Shown: positions 45,466-55,510, numbered from the stretch's first letter. The stretch is 64,000 nucleotides of DNA from Labilibaculum manganireducens (GCF_002843385.1 NZ_MVDE01000019.1:1-64000); one strand, 5' to 3'. Notes: generated from the sequence alone by a model not told the origin. Program-made: numbers and translations.

Positions 45466-45990
45466 CTAATCTTTAAACTCTACGGTATCAAAAAAGAGAT
45501 TCTTTTTATCAACTAAAAATTGCTTCATTCTTGAAGGACCTCCAATTGCAATCTGATAAATAAACTTCCCACGAAAGAAAAATCGTTTGTAATAGGTATA
45601 CTCATGTTCACCAACCAATTGTGTATAAACAATTTCTTTCCCCAGCATTTTCTGATACGCTACAGAGTTTTCCGAAATTAAAATCGCATTTCCGGTTACC
45701 AAACTCCCCTCTTTCATTTCCTGATAATATTCCGAGGGATCGGAATACGTAAAATCCAAACCTACCTCTGAAAAATCGGAGGCTACAACACCAAAAACCG
45801 TTGCCGCATCTTTATAACTAAAAACCTCTATTTTTATTCCATTCAGCTCCTTATCCTGAATAATCGGATTTTCGGGTAATTCAAAGCTAATCTTTGATTT
45901 TTCCGATCCGGATCTTACCCAATCGTTTTGTGCGTATACAGCAGGTGCTGCAAGATTAAGCAACACTAGTAAAACAACTATTTTTCTCAT
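45466..45990 (-). CDS. Secreted protein of unknown function
   Basis: I start at the ATG at 45990 (MRKIVVLLVLLNLAAPAVYA, a clear signal peptide), giving 174 residues. The mature part alternates beta segments (KISFELPENPII, GIKIEVFSYKDAATVFGVVASDF, YTYYKRFFFRGKFIYQIAIGG) and ends FFDTVEFKD. This pattern recalls small periplasmic alpha/beta proteins of PsbP-like shape, but I cannot assign a family. Confidence 0.7.
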   Translation of the reverse strand: MRKIVVLLVLLNLAAPAVYAQNDWVRSGSEKSKISFELPENPIIQDKELNGIKIEVFSYKDAATVFGVVASDFSEVGLDFTYSDPSEYYQEMKEGSLVTGNAILISENSVAYQKMLGKEIVYTQLVGEHEYTYYKRFFFRGKFIYQIAIGGPSRMKQFLVDKKNLFFDTVEFKD

Positions 45991-46039
45991 TTGATACATT
46001 TAAATCGAATTTAGAATCTCAATTTTGCAGATAAATTCA

Positions 46040-47386
46040 TTAATTAATTCCGGGCAGTTCTATTCCTTTTATAGTTCTGTACAAATCCAAAGCAAAAACA
46101 TCTGTCATTCCAGAAATAAAATCAAGAACAGACATAATTTTCTCGTAATCAGATTCGCCGTTTACATTATACTGCTCAGGAATTAATGACAGCAGGTTTC
46201 TGGAATAAAAATTTTCTGGTTCCAAAACGGCAGTAACAAACTCATCAAGCAAAGTTCCTAAAATTTTGTAACCGGCAAGTTCTATTTCCACAACCGAACG
46301 ATGACGATAGATTCGTGAAACAGCAACCTGAGTGCATTTTTTATAGGCAAACAGCAAAATTTCATTGATCTCTTTAATTAAGCTTGATTGAAATTTACCT
46401 TCCATTATTAACTCATAATGATCAACAAACACACCTACACATTCCGAAATTAATTTCCCAATAACTCCTGCCCGTATGTATGCAATTTGCTCATTAATAT
46501 CGGTAACCTCCTTACAAGTTTCATCAATTCGGTTCAGAATAGTTTTGTCCTTGTCCGGATGGTAAAAACTCAACAACAAATCCTTGGTTTCTTCGGTGCT
46601 TAGTATCTTTAGCTTATGAGCATCTTCAATATCCATAATTTGATAGCAAATATCATCAGCAGCCTCAACCAAGTAAACCAATGGGAAACGGGCAAATATT
46701 CCTGATGACAATTCAGGAATCCCCAGCTCTTGGGCAATCACAAGGTAATCTGCCTTTTCAGCTTGAAAAAAACCATATTTTTTTTTCTTTACTACCTCAA
46801 TCTTATTACTTTCCCAGGGATATTTAACAATAGATGCAATACTCGAATAAGTTAAAGCAAACCCGCCGTTTCTTCTTCCGTGAAATGCATGAGTCAACAA
46901 TCGAAGAGCATTTGCATTTCCTTCAAAGTTGGTCAAATCACACCATTCCTCCTTCGTGAATCTGCCTTGCAGTTCTTTCCCTTTTCCATCCGAGAAAAAA
47001 TGAGATAATGCCTTCTCACCCGAATGCCCAAATGGTGGATTGCCCAAATCGTGAGCCAAACAAGCTCCGGCAACAATACTCCCAATTTCTTTAATTAATT
47101 GAGAATCATCAACCAAACCAAGCTGAATAAGATTGTCGGCAAGTGCATTTCCCAGTGATCGTCCTACGCTGGAAACCTCAAGGCTGTGAGTTAAGCGGTT
47201 GTGTACAAAAATACTTCCGGGCAACGGAAATACCTGTGTTTTATTCTGTAAGCGACGAAAAGGAGATGAAAATATTAATCGATCATAATCGCGCTGAAAC
47301 TGAGATCTGATATCTTTCTGCTGAACAGAAGAAAATTGGTCTTCCTGACCAAACCTTTTTGCTGATAGTAAGCTATTCCACTTCAT
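46040..47386 (-). CDS. dgt: dGTPase-like deoxynucleotide triphosphohydrolase (HD domain)
   Basis: A 448-residue HD-superfamily protein. It starts with the family-typical RDYDRLIFSSPFRRLQNKTQVFP, has metal ligands in RLTHSLEVSSVGRSLG (H) and CLAHDLGNPPFGHSGEKAL (HD), and YLVEAADDICYQIMDIEDAH with the last Asp. dGTPases remove triphosphate from dGTP or other dNTPs. The preferred nucleotide is not decidable. Confidence 0.92.
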   Translation of the reverse strand: MKWNSLLSAKRFGQEDQFSSVQQKDIRSQFQRDYDRLIFSSPFRRLQNKTQVFPLPGSIFVHNRLTHSLEVSSVGRSLGNALADNLIQLGLVDDSQLIKEIGSIVAGACLAHDLGNPPFGHSGEKALSHFFSDGKGKELQGRFTKEEWCDLTNFEGNANALRLLTHAFHGRRNGGFALTYSSIASIVKYPWESNKIEVVKKKKYGFFQAEKADYLVIAQELGIPELSSGIFARFPLVYLVEAADDICYQIMDIEDAHKLKILSTEETKDLLLSFYHPDKDKTILNRIDETCKEVTDINEQIAYIRAGVIGKLISECVGVFVDHYELIMEGKFQSSLIKEINEILLFAYKKCTQVAVSRIYRHRSVVEIELAGYKILGTLLDEFVTAVLEPENFYSRNLLSLIPEQYNVNGESDYEKIMSVLDFISGMTDVFALDLYRTIKGIELPGIN

Positions 47387-47501
47387 TTTTTCAATTTATA
47401 GAACCTAAAATTACACTAATATTTGGCTTTGCTCTTATCCCTTGGTATTTATTCACATTTATTAAGACAACGCACACTAAATTACTCACATAATACCAAA
47501 A

Positions 47502-47521
47502 TTACCGTACATTATCGTACA
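47502..47521. promoter_or_regulatory. Tandem 10-bp repeat, possible activator site
   Basis: TTACCGTACA (47502-47511) is followed directly by TTATCGTACA (47512-47521), 9 of 10 bases equal, one helical turn apart. It lies about 90 bp upstream of a sigma-54-like promoter, the usual distance for an NtrC-type activator site. Confidence 0.5.
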
Positions 47522-47608
47522 CTCAATGTAATATAAGTGGACACAAAACACAAAATTCTGCAAACCATTTTGCATGTAAAAAGCTAAATATCAGAATAAT
47601 TAACCCTA

Positions 47609-47624
47609 TGGCACGCCAATTGAT
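47609..47624 (+). promoter_or_regulatory. Sigma-54-like promoter of the export operon
   Basis: TGGCACGCCAATTGAT matches the -24/-12 consensus TGGCACGnnnnTTGCW except that the final C of TTGC is A. GG and the -12 dinucleotide are 10 bases apart as required. It would give a ~180-nt leader before the ABC ATPase gene. Confidence 0.55.
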
Positions 47625-47705
47625 AAACTAACAATAATTTGGGGTGAATATTTTCTTTGGTTATTTTATCGATTAAAACAAGACATTATCAGTTATAATT
47701 GCTGG

Positions 47706-47739
47706 TTTGTCGATAGGTAAACATGTTTGTCTAATTTTG
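47706..47739 (+). promoter_or_regulatory. Alternative primary-sigma promoter of the export operon
   Basis: TTTG (47706-47709), 22 nt, TAATTTTG (47732-47739) fits the Bacteroidota -33/-7 pattern, 65 bp before the ATPase start. Confidence 0.45.
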
Positions 47740-47803
47740 TTTGCAATAAAATGTAATAACATTAATATTGTATACAGATTTATTTTTAATACCAATAGCT
47801 ATT

Positions 47804-48520
47804 ATGATTCGATTACAAAACATTCACAAATCGTATATTACCGGTACTAATAAACTTCACGTTTTAAAGGGGATCGATTTGCATATAAAAGAAGGCGAAT
47901 TAGTTTCCATAATGGGGTCGTCAGGATCAGGTAAATCTACACTTCTTAATATACTTGGCCTTTTAGACAATCATGATGAAGGAGCTTACACTCTTAATCA
48001 GGAAGAAATAAAAGCCATGAGTGAAACAAAAGCTGCAAAGCTTCGAAACAATCTACTCGGTTTTGTATTCCAGTCCTTTAACCTGATCTCTTTTAAAAAT
48101 GCGATGGAAAATGTGGCACTTCCATTGTATTATCAAAAGGTTGCCAGAAAAAAGAGGAATAAAACAGCTTTGGAGTATCTGGATAAAATGGGACTAAAAG
48201 ATTGGGCTGAGCACATGCCAAATGAGCTTTCAGGTGGTCAGAAGCAAAGAGTTGCAATAGCCCGGTCAATAATCACGCAACCAAAAATTATTTTAGCAGA
48301 CGAACCAACTGGTGCATTAGATTCTGCAACCTCCGTTGAAGTTATGAATCTTTTAAAAGAAATTAATCAATCCGGTATCACAGTTATTATCGTAACACAC
48401 GAAAATGATATCGCCCATATGACAGACCGGATTATTAATCTAAAAGATGGTAGAATCGAATCCATTATTGAGAATAATAAAATCAATAGTAAGGAAACTA
48501 TCAAAATTCCTCAGGAATAA
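47804..48520 (+). CDS. ABC transporter ATPase (MacB/LolD type)
   Basis: I use the ATG at 47804 (MIRLQNIHKSYITG) rather than the in-frame one at 47768, giving 238 residues. Walker A is GSSGSGKST, the Q-loop FVFQSFNLISF, the signature LSGGQKQRVAIARS, Walker B ILADEPTGALD, and the H-loop VTHE. It energises the permeases encoded next and heads a five-gene operon resembling MacAB-TolC. Confidence 0.94.
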   Translation: MIRLQNIHKSYITGTNKLHVLKGIDLHIKEGELVSIMGSSGSGKSTLLNILGLLDNHDEGAYTLNQEEIKAMSETKAAKLRNNLLGFVFQSFNLISFKNAMENVALPLYYQKVARKKRNKTALEYLDKMGLKDWAEHMPNELSGGQKQRVAIARSIITQPKIILADEPTGALDSATSVEVMNLLKEINQSGITVIIVTHENDIAHMTDRIINLKDGRIESIIENNKINSKETIKIPQE

Positions 48521-48556
48521 ACAAACTATCTAAACCTAAACACCTGGAATAAAGCT

Positions 48557-49810
48557 ATGTTCGACAGAGATAAATGGCAGGAAATATTTAGTACCATTAG
48601 TAAAAATAAAACCAGAACCGTTCTGACCGGTTTTTCGGTAGCAACAGGAATTTTCATGTTGATTTTTCTTTTGGGTGCAGGACGAGGTCTTAGAAATGGA
48701 ATGACTTCAGTTTTTGCACAAGATGCAACCAACAGCATGCAAATATATGGTGGCAGAACAACCAAAGCATACAAAGGAACTCCCGAAGGAAAACGAATTC
48801 AAATGGTTAATGAAGACTATCTTGGGTTTAAAAAATCAATTGAAAAATTGGATGTAATTTCTGCAATGTCTTACATTCCCGGAGCTGAAATAATATCCTA
48901 TAAAAACAATTATGGAAATTTTAATGTATCTCCTGTTCATGAAACTTATAAAGAGATTAAAAATTTTGAAATACTTGAAGGACGGTTTCTAAATGAAAAG
49001 GACATTAAGGAAAACCGAAAAGTTGTTGCCATTCAGGATGTTGTTAAGGAGGTTCTCTTCCCTAAAGAAACGGCTATTAATAAATTAATTAATATCAACA
49101 ACATCAAATTTAAGGTAGTTGGTGTTTTTAATCAGCCAAGTTTCGATGATAATTCCAGAGAAATTTACATCCCGATTACTGTTGCTCAAAATATTTTTAA
49201 CAACAACGATCACCTTCAAAGAATATCCTTTACACTAAACGATATTTCAGTAGATGAGAGTAAAAAAGTTGAGCAATTTATTACTTATCAAATGGCTAAA
49301 CGACATGAATTTAGTCCCGAAGATAAGAATGCTCTTTGGATACAGAACAACATCGAAAATTCGCAGCAATTTGCTGGTCTTTTTAGTGCAATTGAAATGT
49401 TTGTGTGGATTATTGGAATTTTCACTATTGCATTAGGAGTAATTGGTGTTTTTAATATTATGATGATTGTTGTTAAGGAAAGAACCAAGGAAATTGGAAT
49501 TCGAAAAGCAATTGGGGCTTCTCCAAGCTCTGTAGTTGGACTGATATTAATGGAGGCAATATTTATAACAGCAGCCTCGGGATATGTTGGACTAATTGCC
49601 GGGGTGGGCTTACTTGAAGTAATCACCAAATTTGACCTTATTAACAAAATATACCCACCTGCAGCAATTTACTTTTTAAATCCACAGGTTGATTTAGGAA
49701 TAGCTATAGGTGCAACCATTGTTTTGGTTGTAACCGGTGCTCTTGCGGGTTTTTTCCCGGCAAGAAAAGCCGCTTCAATCAGACCCATTGAAGCTTTAAG
49801 AGACGAATAA
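48557..49810 (+). CDS. MacB-type ABC permease (FtsX domain), first of two
   Basis: A 417-residue permease: one N-terminal helix (about 22-42), a large periplasmic MacB core (about 45-275), then three helices with the FtsX motif VVKERTKEIGIRKAIGASP and C-terminal FFPARKAASIRPIEALRDE. It begins FDRDKWQEIFSTISKNKTRTVLTG, nearly the same opening as the next gene, so the two are paralogues and probably form a heterodimer. Substrate unknown (drug, peptide or lipoprotein export). Confidence 0.92.
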   Translation: MFDRDKWQEIFSTISKNKTRTVLTGFSVATGIFMLIFLLGAGRGLRNGMTSVFAQDATNSMQIYGGRTTKAYKGTPEGKRIQMVNEDYLGFKKSIEKLDVISAMSYIPGAEIISYKNNYGNFNVSPVHETYKEIKNFEILEGRFLNEKDIKENRKVVAIQDVVKEVLFPKETAINKLININNIKFKVVGVFNQPSFDDNSREIYIPITVAQNIFNNNDHLQRISFTLNDISVDESKKVEQFITYQMAKRHEFSPEDKNALWIQNNIENSQQFAGLFSAIEMFVWIIGIFTIALGVIGVFNIMMIVVKERTKEIGIRKAIGASPSSVVGLILMEAIFITAASGYVGLIAGVGLLEVITKFDLINKIYPPAAIYFLNPQVDLGIAIGATIVLVVTGALAGFFPARKAASIRPIEALRDE

Positions 49811-49837
49811 TAAACCAGACTAATAAACGATCAGCTA

Positions 49838-51088
49838 ATGTTCGATTTGGATAAATGGCAGGAAATTACTGCCGCACTAAAAAAGAATAAACTACGGACC
49901 ATACTTACCGGTCTCGGTGTAATGTTTGGAATCTTAATTCTGGTAACCTTACTGGGTATTGGAAGAGGTTTTCAAAATAATATACAATCCTCATTAGGTA
50001 ATTTCGCAACAAATTCAACAGTTTTTTGGGTAGAAAAAACTACCAAAGCTTACAAAGGTTTGCCACGAAACAGATCGTATCTGTTTACCAATGATGATCT
50101 GGAAGTACTTAAAAGATCGATACCTGAATTACAGGATATTGCTCCTGATATAAATGGATGGAGCGGAAATGCCACCAACAATACATTTCGGGAAGATAAA
50201 AAAGGAAATTTCAGAATCAAAGGGACTTCACCGGAAATGAACAATGTAAATCCGGTTGAAGTTACTGCCGGTCGTTTTATCAATCAAAATGATTTAAAAG
50301 AATTTCGAAAGGTAATTACAATTGGACCAAGAGTTCAGGAACTAATGTTCGAAAAAGATGAAGATCCAATTGGTCAGTACCTTAAAGTAAATGGAATTTA
50401 TTTTAGAATTATTGGTACAATTAAACCATTAAGTAGAAATATGGGAATGCGCGATGACGTACTTCAAATGCCATTTACTACGTTGCAGCAATTGTATAAC
50501 CAAGGAGACAAATTCCGTGTCTTCTTAGCAACGGCTAAGGTTGGAGAATCAGTAGCCGACTTGGAAGACAAAATATTTGAAATTCTGGCCAGAAGGCATT
50601 CCATTCATCCTGATGACAGACAAGCCATTGGTAATTTTAATATTGCCAAGATGTTCAACAAAATATTTGGCCTTTTTAACAGCATTGGATTCTTATTTTG
50701 GGTAATAGGCTTTGGAGTTCTTCTAACCGGTATTATTGGAGTTAGCAATATTATGCATGTAGTTGTAAAAGAAAGAACAAAAGAATTAGGAATTAAACGT
50801 GCCATTGGTGCACGTCCTCGTGAAGTTGTTGGTCAAATCATAAATGAAGCCGTTTTCCTTACCACCTTTGCGGGATTCTGGGGACTGGTTTTAGGTGTTT
50901 TAATTGTAGAAGGAATCGGTAAAATAACAGAAGGTGATCCTAATCCACAAATTTTAAATCCTTATGTTGATATAAATGTTGCATTTATAGCACTCGGTGT
51001 TTTGGTTTTATTTGGTGTTTTGGCTGGACTGCTTCCAGCACAAAGAGCCATCAGAATTAAACCCGTAGATGCATTGAGATACGAATAA
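49838..51088 (+). CDS. MacB-type ABC permease (FtsX domain), second of two
   Basis: A 416-residue paralogue of the upstream permease with the same layout: FDLDKWQEITAALKKNKLRTILTG at the start, VVKERTKELGIKRAIGARP in the FtsX region and LLPAQRAIRIKPVDALRYE at the end. 27 bp separate the two genes. Confidence 0.92.
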   Translation: MFDLDKWQEITAALKKNKLRTILTGLGVMFGILILVTLLGIGRGFQNNIQSSLGNFATNSTVFWVEKTTKAYKGLPRNRSYLFTNDDLEVLKRSIPELQDIAPDINGWSGNATNNTFREDKKGNFRIKGTSPEMNNVNPVEVTAGRFINQNDLKEFRKVITIGPRVQELMFEKDEDPIGQYLKVNGIYFRIIGTIKPLSRNMGMRDDVLQMPFTTLQQLYNQGDKFRVFLATAKVGESVADLEDKIFEILARRHSIHPDDRQAIGNFNIAKMFNKIFGLFNSIGFLFWVIGFGVLLTGIIGVSNIMHVVVKERTKELGIKRAIGARPREVVGQIINEAVFLTTFAGFWGLVLGVLIVEGIGKITEGDPNPQILNPYVDINVAFIALGVLVLFGVLAGLLPAQRAIRIKPVDALRYE

Positions 51089-51123
51089 AAAAAATAATTC
51101 ATAATCCGAAAATAATACTAGTC

Positions 51124-52242
51124 ATGAAAAAAGTTTTTAGAATTGTATTGGTTGTATTTTTTATCCTCCTTTTTGTAGGAACCATTGTATTCCTATATCA
51201 AAAGTCGCAGGATAAACCTGTGGTTTACAACACAAAATCACCTGAAATAACAGATATTATTAAAAAGACGGTTGCAACCGGATCTGTTGTTCCAAGAAAA
51301 GAAATCGCAATTAAACCTCAGGGAGTTTCCGGAATTATTGAAACTTTATATGTTGAGGCTGGGGATATGCTAAAAAAAGGTGATCCTATTGCTAAAATAA
51401 AGATCATTCCTGATATGATTAATTTGAATAGTGCTGAATCAAGAGTAAAAGTAGCCCAAATTAATTACGAGGATAAAGAAATTAACTACAACCGGGATAA
51501 GGCTTTGTTTGACAAAAAAGTTATTTCAGAATCTGATTTCCAAAAGACACAATTGTCTTTCCGAAATTCTACAGAAGAGTTGCAATCAGCAAAAGATAAT
51601 CTGCAGTTGATTAAAGAAGGTGTAACTAAAAGCTCTGCAAAAGCTACAAATACCATTATTCGTTCAACAATTGAAGGAATGATACTTGATATTCCGGTAA
51701 AAGAAGGAAATTCAGTAATTCAAAGCAATACTTTTAATGATGGAACCACAGTTGCTATTGTTGCTGACATGGGTGAAATGATTTTTCAAGGTAAAGTTGA
51801 TGAAACAGAAGTTGGAAAGATTGTTCAGGGAATGAACCTTGAATTAACCATTGGTGCAATTGAAGATGTGAAGTTTGACGCTCATCTGGAATACATATCT
51901 CCAAAAGGTGTGGAAGAGAATGGCGCCATTCAATTCGAAATAAAAGCCTCTGTTAAGCTTAAAAAAGACTTCTTTATTCGTTCGGGATACAGTGCTAATG
52001 CTGAAATTGTGCTTGATAAAAGAGAAAAAGTATTGGCTGTAAACGAAAGTCTTTTAGAGTTTAAAAATGATTCAACTTTTGTAGAGGTAGAAACTTCTGA
52101 GCAAAAGTTTGAAAAGAGATTTATTAAAACTGGTCTTTCGGATGGTATCAACATAGAAGTTTTAGAAGGTATTACAAAAGACGATAAGCTTAAAGGAGAA
52201 AAAAGGAAAAAAATTGAAGAAATAAAAGAGAAGAAAGACTAG
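51124..52242 (+). CDS. Periplasmic adaptor (membrane fusion protein, HlyD/MacA type)
   Basis: A 372-residue adaptor with an N-terminal membrane anchor (about 5-25), a biotinyl-lipoyl-like half (GVSGIIETLYVEAGDMLKKGDPIAKI), a coiled-coil hairpin (about 95-170), the second lipoyl half (STIEGMILDIPVKEGNSVI), a beta barrel and a very charged tail (EKRKKIEEIKEKKD). It would bridge the two permeases and the TolC-like channel encoded next. Confidence 0.92.
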   Translation: MKKVFRIVLVVFFILLFVGTIVFLYQKSQDKPVVYNTKSPEITDIIKKTVATGSVVPRKEIAIKPQGVSGIIETLYVEAGDMLKKGDPIAKIKIIPDMINLNSAESRVKVAQINYEDKEINYNRDKALFDKKVISESDFQKTQLSFRNSTEELQSAKDNLQLIKEGVTKSSAKATNTIIRSTIEGMILDIPVKEGNSVIQSNTFNDGTTVAIVADMGEMIFQGKVDETEVGKIVQGMNLELTIGAIEDVKFDAHLEYISPKGVEENGAIQFEIKASVKLKKDFFIRSGYSANAEIVLDKREKVLAVNESLLEFKNDSTFVEVETSEQKFEKRFIKTGLSDGINIEVLEGITKDDKLKGEKRKKIEEIKEKKD

Positions 52243-52350
52243 GAAAAACTTCCATTGAGGTGGAAAGATTAAATAAGCATCATTAATTTATCCTTGTTAA
52301 ATTAATGACGAAAGAACTAGTTTTATCGGATCAAAAAAATACATACACAC

Positions 52351-53712
52351 ATGAAAAAAATATTATTACTTGTCCTTGTTTTTGCCTTTTCCTTTTCTGG
52401 TATTTATGCTCAGGAATTATGGAATTTGGAGAGATGCATAACACATGCAAAGGAACACAATATCAACCTTAAGTTACAAAAACTGGATGCTGACGTTCAG
52501 GCAAACAATACCAGGCAATCAAAATTGGATCTTTTACCAGACTTAAATGGTAATACAGGATACAACTTTAACTATGGACGTTCGTTAAGCGCTGACAATA
52601 CCTATGTAAACGAAAACAGTCAAACTGGTTCTCTTGGCCTTTCATCCAGAGTTACTCTATTCAGTGGTTTTCAAAAATGGAATTCAGTTAAACAAAACGA
52701 ATTGGATCTTAAAGCAAATTTGCAGGATGTTGAAAAAGCAAAAGAAGATCTAGCATTGAATATAACATCCTACTATTTAGATATTTTATTCAAAAAGGAA
52801 CTTCTTCAGGTAGCACAAGAACAATTAAAAGTTACTGAGCTTCAGATTAAAAGAACAGAAGTTTTGGTAGAGGCAGGAACTTTACCAAAAGGAACTTTGA
52901 TGGAACAAAAAGCTCAGGCCGCACGCGAAGATCTTGCTGTAGTTAATGCGCAAAATTCTCTTGATATCGCTTTGCTCGATTTGGCGCAGTTATTGGACTT
53001 AGAAGACACGAAAAATTTTGATATCCAGACACCTGAACTACCTGTTTTAAATGCAACCAAATCAATGGTTGATCCTGAATCAGTTTTTATTAATGCATTA
53101 ACCTTCCGTCCGGAAATGAAAGCGGCACAATACCGTTTGGAAAGTTCTGAGAAAGGTTTGATTATTGCTAAAGGTCAACGTACTCCAACTTTATCTATGT
53201 CGGGATCATGGAATTCGGGTTATCGCAGAAATCAACCTGAATATGGATTCGCCACAGACGGAAGCCCTATTATTATCAGAAAAGAAATGAAATTGAATGA
53301 TCAATTAAGATTGTTTGAATCTAAAAGCTTTGGTTTCAATTTAAGCATTCCAATTTTTAATGGAGGAGTTGTTAACCGAAACATTAGTAACGCAAAAATC
53401 AATATTGATCGTTATCGCTTAAATATGGACAACTCTAAAAATGTCCTGCGAAAAGAAATTGAACAAGCACATGCCAATGCCAAGGCTGCCATGAAAAAGT
53501 TTTTCTCTAGTGAAACTGCAGTTTCTTCAACCGAAGAAGCCTTCCGTTACACCGAAGAAAAATTCAATCTTGGCTTGGTTAATTCTGTTGATTACAATCA
53601 GGAAAAAAACAATCTTTTCAAATCTAAATCAGATTTACTGCAAGCGAAATACGAATACATATTCCGCACCAAAATTCTTGATTTCTATAATGGCATCGAA
53701 ATAAATTTATAA
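52351..53712 (+). CDS. TolC-family outer-membrane efflux protein
   Basis: A 453-residue outer-membrane factor with signal peptide (FSGIYAQ). It opens LWNLERCITHAKEHNINLKLQ, has the two OEP repeats with long helical segments and SKSFGFNLSIPIFNGGVVNRN, and ends KILDFYNGIEINL. It completes the tripartite exporter. A 108-bp gap separates it from the adaptor gene, and a terminator follows. Confidence 0.93.
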   Translation: MKKILLLVLVFAFSFSGIYAQELWNLERCITHAKEHNINLKLQKLDADVQANNTRQSKLDLLPDLNGNTGYNFNYGRSLSADNTYVNENSQTGSLGLSSRVTLFSGFQKWNSVKQNELDLKANLQDVEKAKEDLALNITSYYLDILFKKELLQVAQEQLKVTELQIKRTEVLVEAGTLPKGTLMEQKAQAAREDLAVVNAQNSLDIALLDLAQLLDLEDTKNFDIQTPELPVLNATKSMVDPESVFINALTFRPEMKAAQYRLESSEKGLIIAKGQRTPTLSMSGSWNSGYRRNQPEYGFATDGSPIIIRKEMKLNDQLRLFESKSFGFNLSIPIFNGGVVNRNISNAKINIDRYRLNMDNSKNVLRKEIEQAHANAKAAMKKFFSSETAVSSTEEAFRYTEEKFNLGLVNSVDYNQEKNNLFKSKSDLLQAKYEYIFRTKILDFYNGIEINL

Positions 53713-53734
53713 TCAAGTTTCAAATTCAAAAAAG

Positions 53735-53766
53735 CTCTCAGCCCATTTCGGGTTGAGAGTTTTTTT
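53735..53766 (+). terminator. Terminator of the export operon
   Basis: CTCTCAGCCC (53735-53744) pairs with GGGTTGAGAG (53750-53759), one G-U pair, loop ATTTC, followed by a T-run. Confidence 0.88.
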
Positions 53767-53939
53767 TATCAAGTAAGTGTTTCCTTCCAATTATTTGTCT
53801 TAGTAATAGAACCATTTTAAAACCATATCATTTACCCATTTTAATAAATTTGGATAGTGCACTGGTCATATATTTGAACTGTTATCGTTCACAATTAGTA
53901 TTTTATCCTTTATTTTGCATTGATTTTAAATTTTATCAA

Positions 53940-54653
53940 ATGGCATTACTATTACATATAGAGACATCAACAGCGGTTTGTTCTGTTGCATTAGGAAAAG
54001 ATGGTGATTTACTGGCTCTTAAGGAAACGAAAGAAGGAATGAAACACGCAACTCACCTAACCATTTTTATTCAAAACATTTTAAAGGAGAATAATTTAAC
54101 TCCAACCGATTTAGACGGAGTTGTAATTAGTATGGGCCCAGGATCGTATACTGGCTTACGCATTGGTGTATCAACAGCAAAAGGGATTTGTTACGGAGCT
54201 AACCTGCCTCTAATCTCAATAAATACTTTGCAGGCAATGACAAAGCCATTACTTGAAAATAAAGATATTACGTCTCTATTGACTAATCCTGAAAAAGCCT
54301 ATTACTGTCCGATGATTGATGCAAGAAGGATGGAAGTTTACACTGCCTTTTTCAATAGCAAAAATGAATTGGCCGGAGATATTTCTGCTGATATTATTGA
54401 TGAAAACTCCTACTCGAAAGAACTTTCGGAAAGAGAAATTATTTTCTTTGGTGATGGCTCTTCAAAATGCAAGGAAGTAATTAAAAGTAAAAATGGCATC
54501 TTTCTTGATAATATAACACCATCGGCAGTAGGAATGATAGAACTGGCTGAAATAAAATTTCAGAATCAGGAATTTGAAGATGTGGCTTATTTTGAGCCCT
54601 TTTATCTGAAAGATTTTGTTGCAACTACTCCTAAAAAGAATATCTTTAATTAA
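53940..54653 (+). CDS. tsaB: tRNA threonylcarbamoyladenosine synthesis protein TsaB
   Basis: I start at the ATG at 53940 (MALLLHIETSTAVCSVALG); an earlier in-frame ATG at 53850 adds 30 residues without family support. The 237-residue protein has the ASKHA-type LLHIETSTAVCSVAL, VVISMGPGSYTGLRIGVSTAKG and YFEPFYLKDF. TsaB works with TsaD and TsaE to make t6A37 in tRNA. Confidence 0.93.
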   Translation: MALLLHIETSTAVCSVALGKDGDLLALKETKEGMKHATHLTIFIQNILKENNLTPTDLDGVVISMGPGSYTGLRIGVSTAKGICYGANLPLISINTLQAMTKPLLENKDITSLLTNPEKAYYCPMIDARRMEVYTAFFNSKNELAGDISADIIDENSYSKELSEREIIFFGDGSSKCKEVIKSKNGIFLDNITPSAVGMIELAEIKFQNQEFEDVAYFEPFYLKDFVATTPKKNIFN

Positions 54654-54671
54654 GAATCAACAATAATCCAT

Positions 54672-55439
54672 ATGTATAAATTATCTCTTAGCATTCTTCT
54701 AATTTTTCTAAGCCATACACTTTTATTGGCCGATTCTCCTATTAAGAATACCGAAAAAGGGGAAAATCTAAGATATGTTATACATTATGGAATTATTCGA
54801 GGTGGAAAAGCAAGCCTAAAAATCAGAAGTGAAAAAATAGATGGCAAAGATCTGTATCATGCAACTCTAACTGGGAAAACCATCGGATTATTCAATTCGC
54901 TTTATAAAGTAAAAGATACATACGAGAGTTTTATTAATACAGAAACCCTGTTGCCTGAAAAAGCAATTAGAGATATTCGCGAAGGAAATTACAAAAGATA
55001 TACTGAAATTGTTTTTAACCGGGAAAAGAATGAAGTGAACTCTACACGTTCAGGAATTCATAAAGTACCGGAAGGAACACATGATATTTTATCGGCTTTT
55101 TACTTTGCAAGAGCCAATCATTTCAATTCAAATTTAAAAGTTGGAGAAGTTGTGAAAATCCAAACTCATTTCTCCGATGAATTGTTTCTTCTTCAATTCC
55201 GATTTATGGGATATGAAACAATTAACAGCAAAATTGGAGATGTGAACTGTTATAAATTCATACCAATTGTAGCAACAGGTAGAGCATTTAAAGATGAAGA
55301 TGATATGACCATCTGGATATCTGCTGATGCAAACCGGATTCCGGTTCGCGTACAATTCGATCTTTTTATCGGTTCATTGCGCTGCGATTTGATTAATTTT
55401 TCAGATTTTTCCTATGACTCCCTCTTGGATAACGACTAA
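54672..55439 (+). CDS. DUF3108 periplasmic protein
   Basis: A 255-residue secreted protein with a signal peptide (SILLIFLSHTLLLADS). The body shows ENLRYVIHYGIIRGGKASL and ATLTGKTIGLFNSLYKVKDTYESFI, then DDMTIWISADANRIPVRVQ and GSLRCDLINF, the DUF3108 pattern of long antiparallel strands. Function unknown. It lies 18 bp after tsaB. Confidence 0.82.
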   Translation: MYKLSLSILLIFLSHTLLLADSPIKNTEKGENLRYVIHYGIIRGGKASLKIRSEKIDGKDLYHATLTGKTIGLFNSLYKVKDTYESFINTETLLPEKAIRDIREGNYKRYTEIVFNREKNEVNSTRSGIHKVPEGTHDILSAFYFARANHFNSNLKVGEVVKIQTHFSDELFLLQFRFMGYETINSKIGDVNCYKFIPIVATGRAFKDEDDMTIWISADANRIPVRVQFDLFIGSLRCDLINFSDFSYDSLLDND

Positions 55440-55510
55440 TTTTTTACCATTTCAAGGGTATCTATTTCAAACAAAGCCTCATAATATTTCAGAATATTAA
55501 TTGTTTACCC

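Noticed and set aside
48557-51088. Two adjacent permeases as a split or frameshifted single gene
   Set aside because: Each is full length with its own MacB core and FtsX region; they are paralogues.
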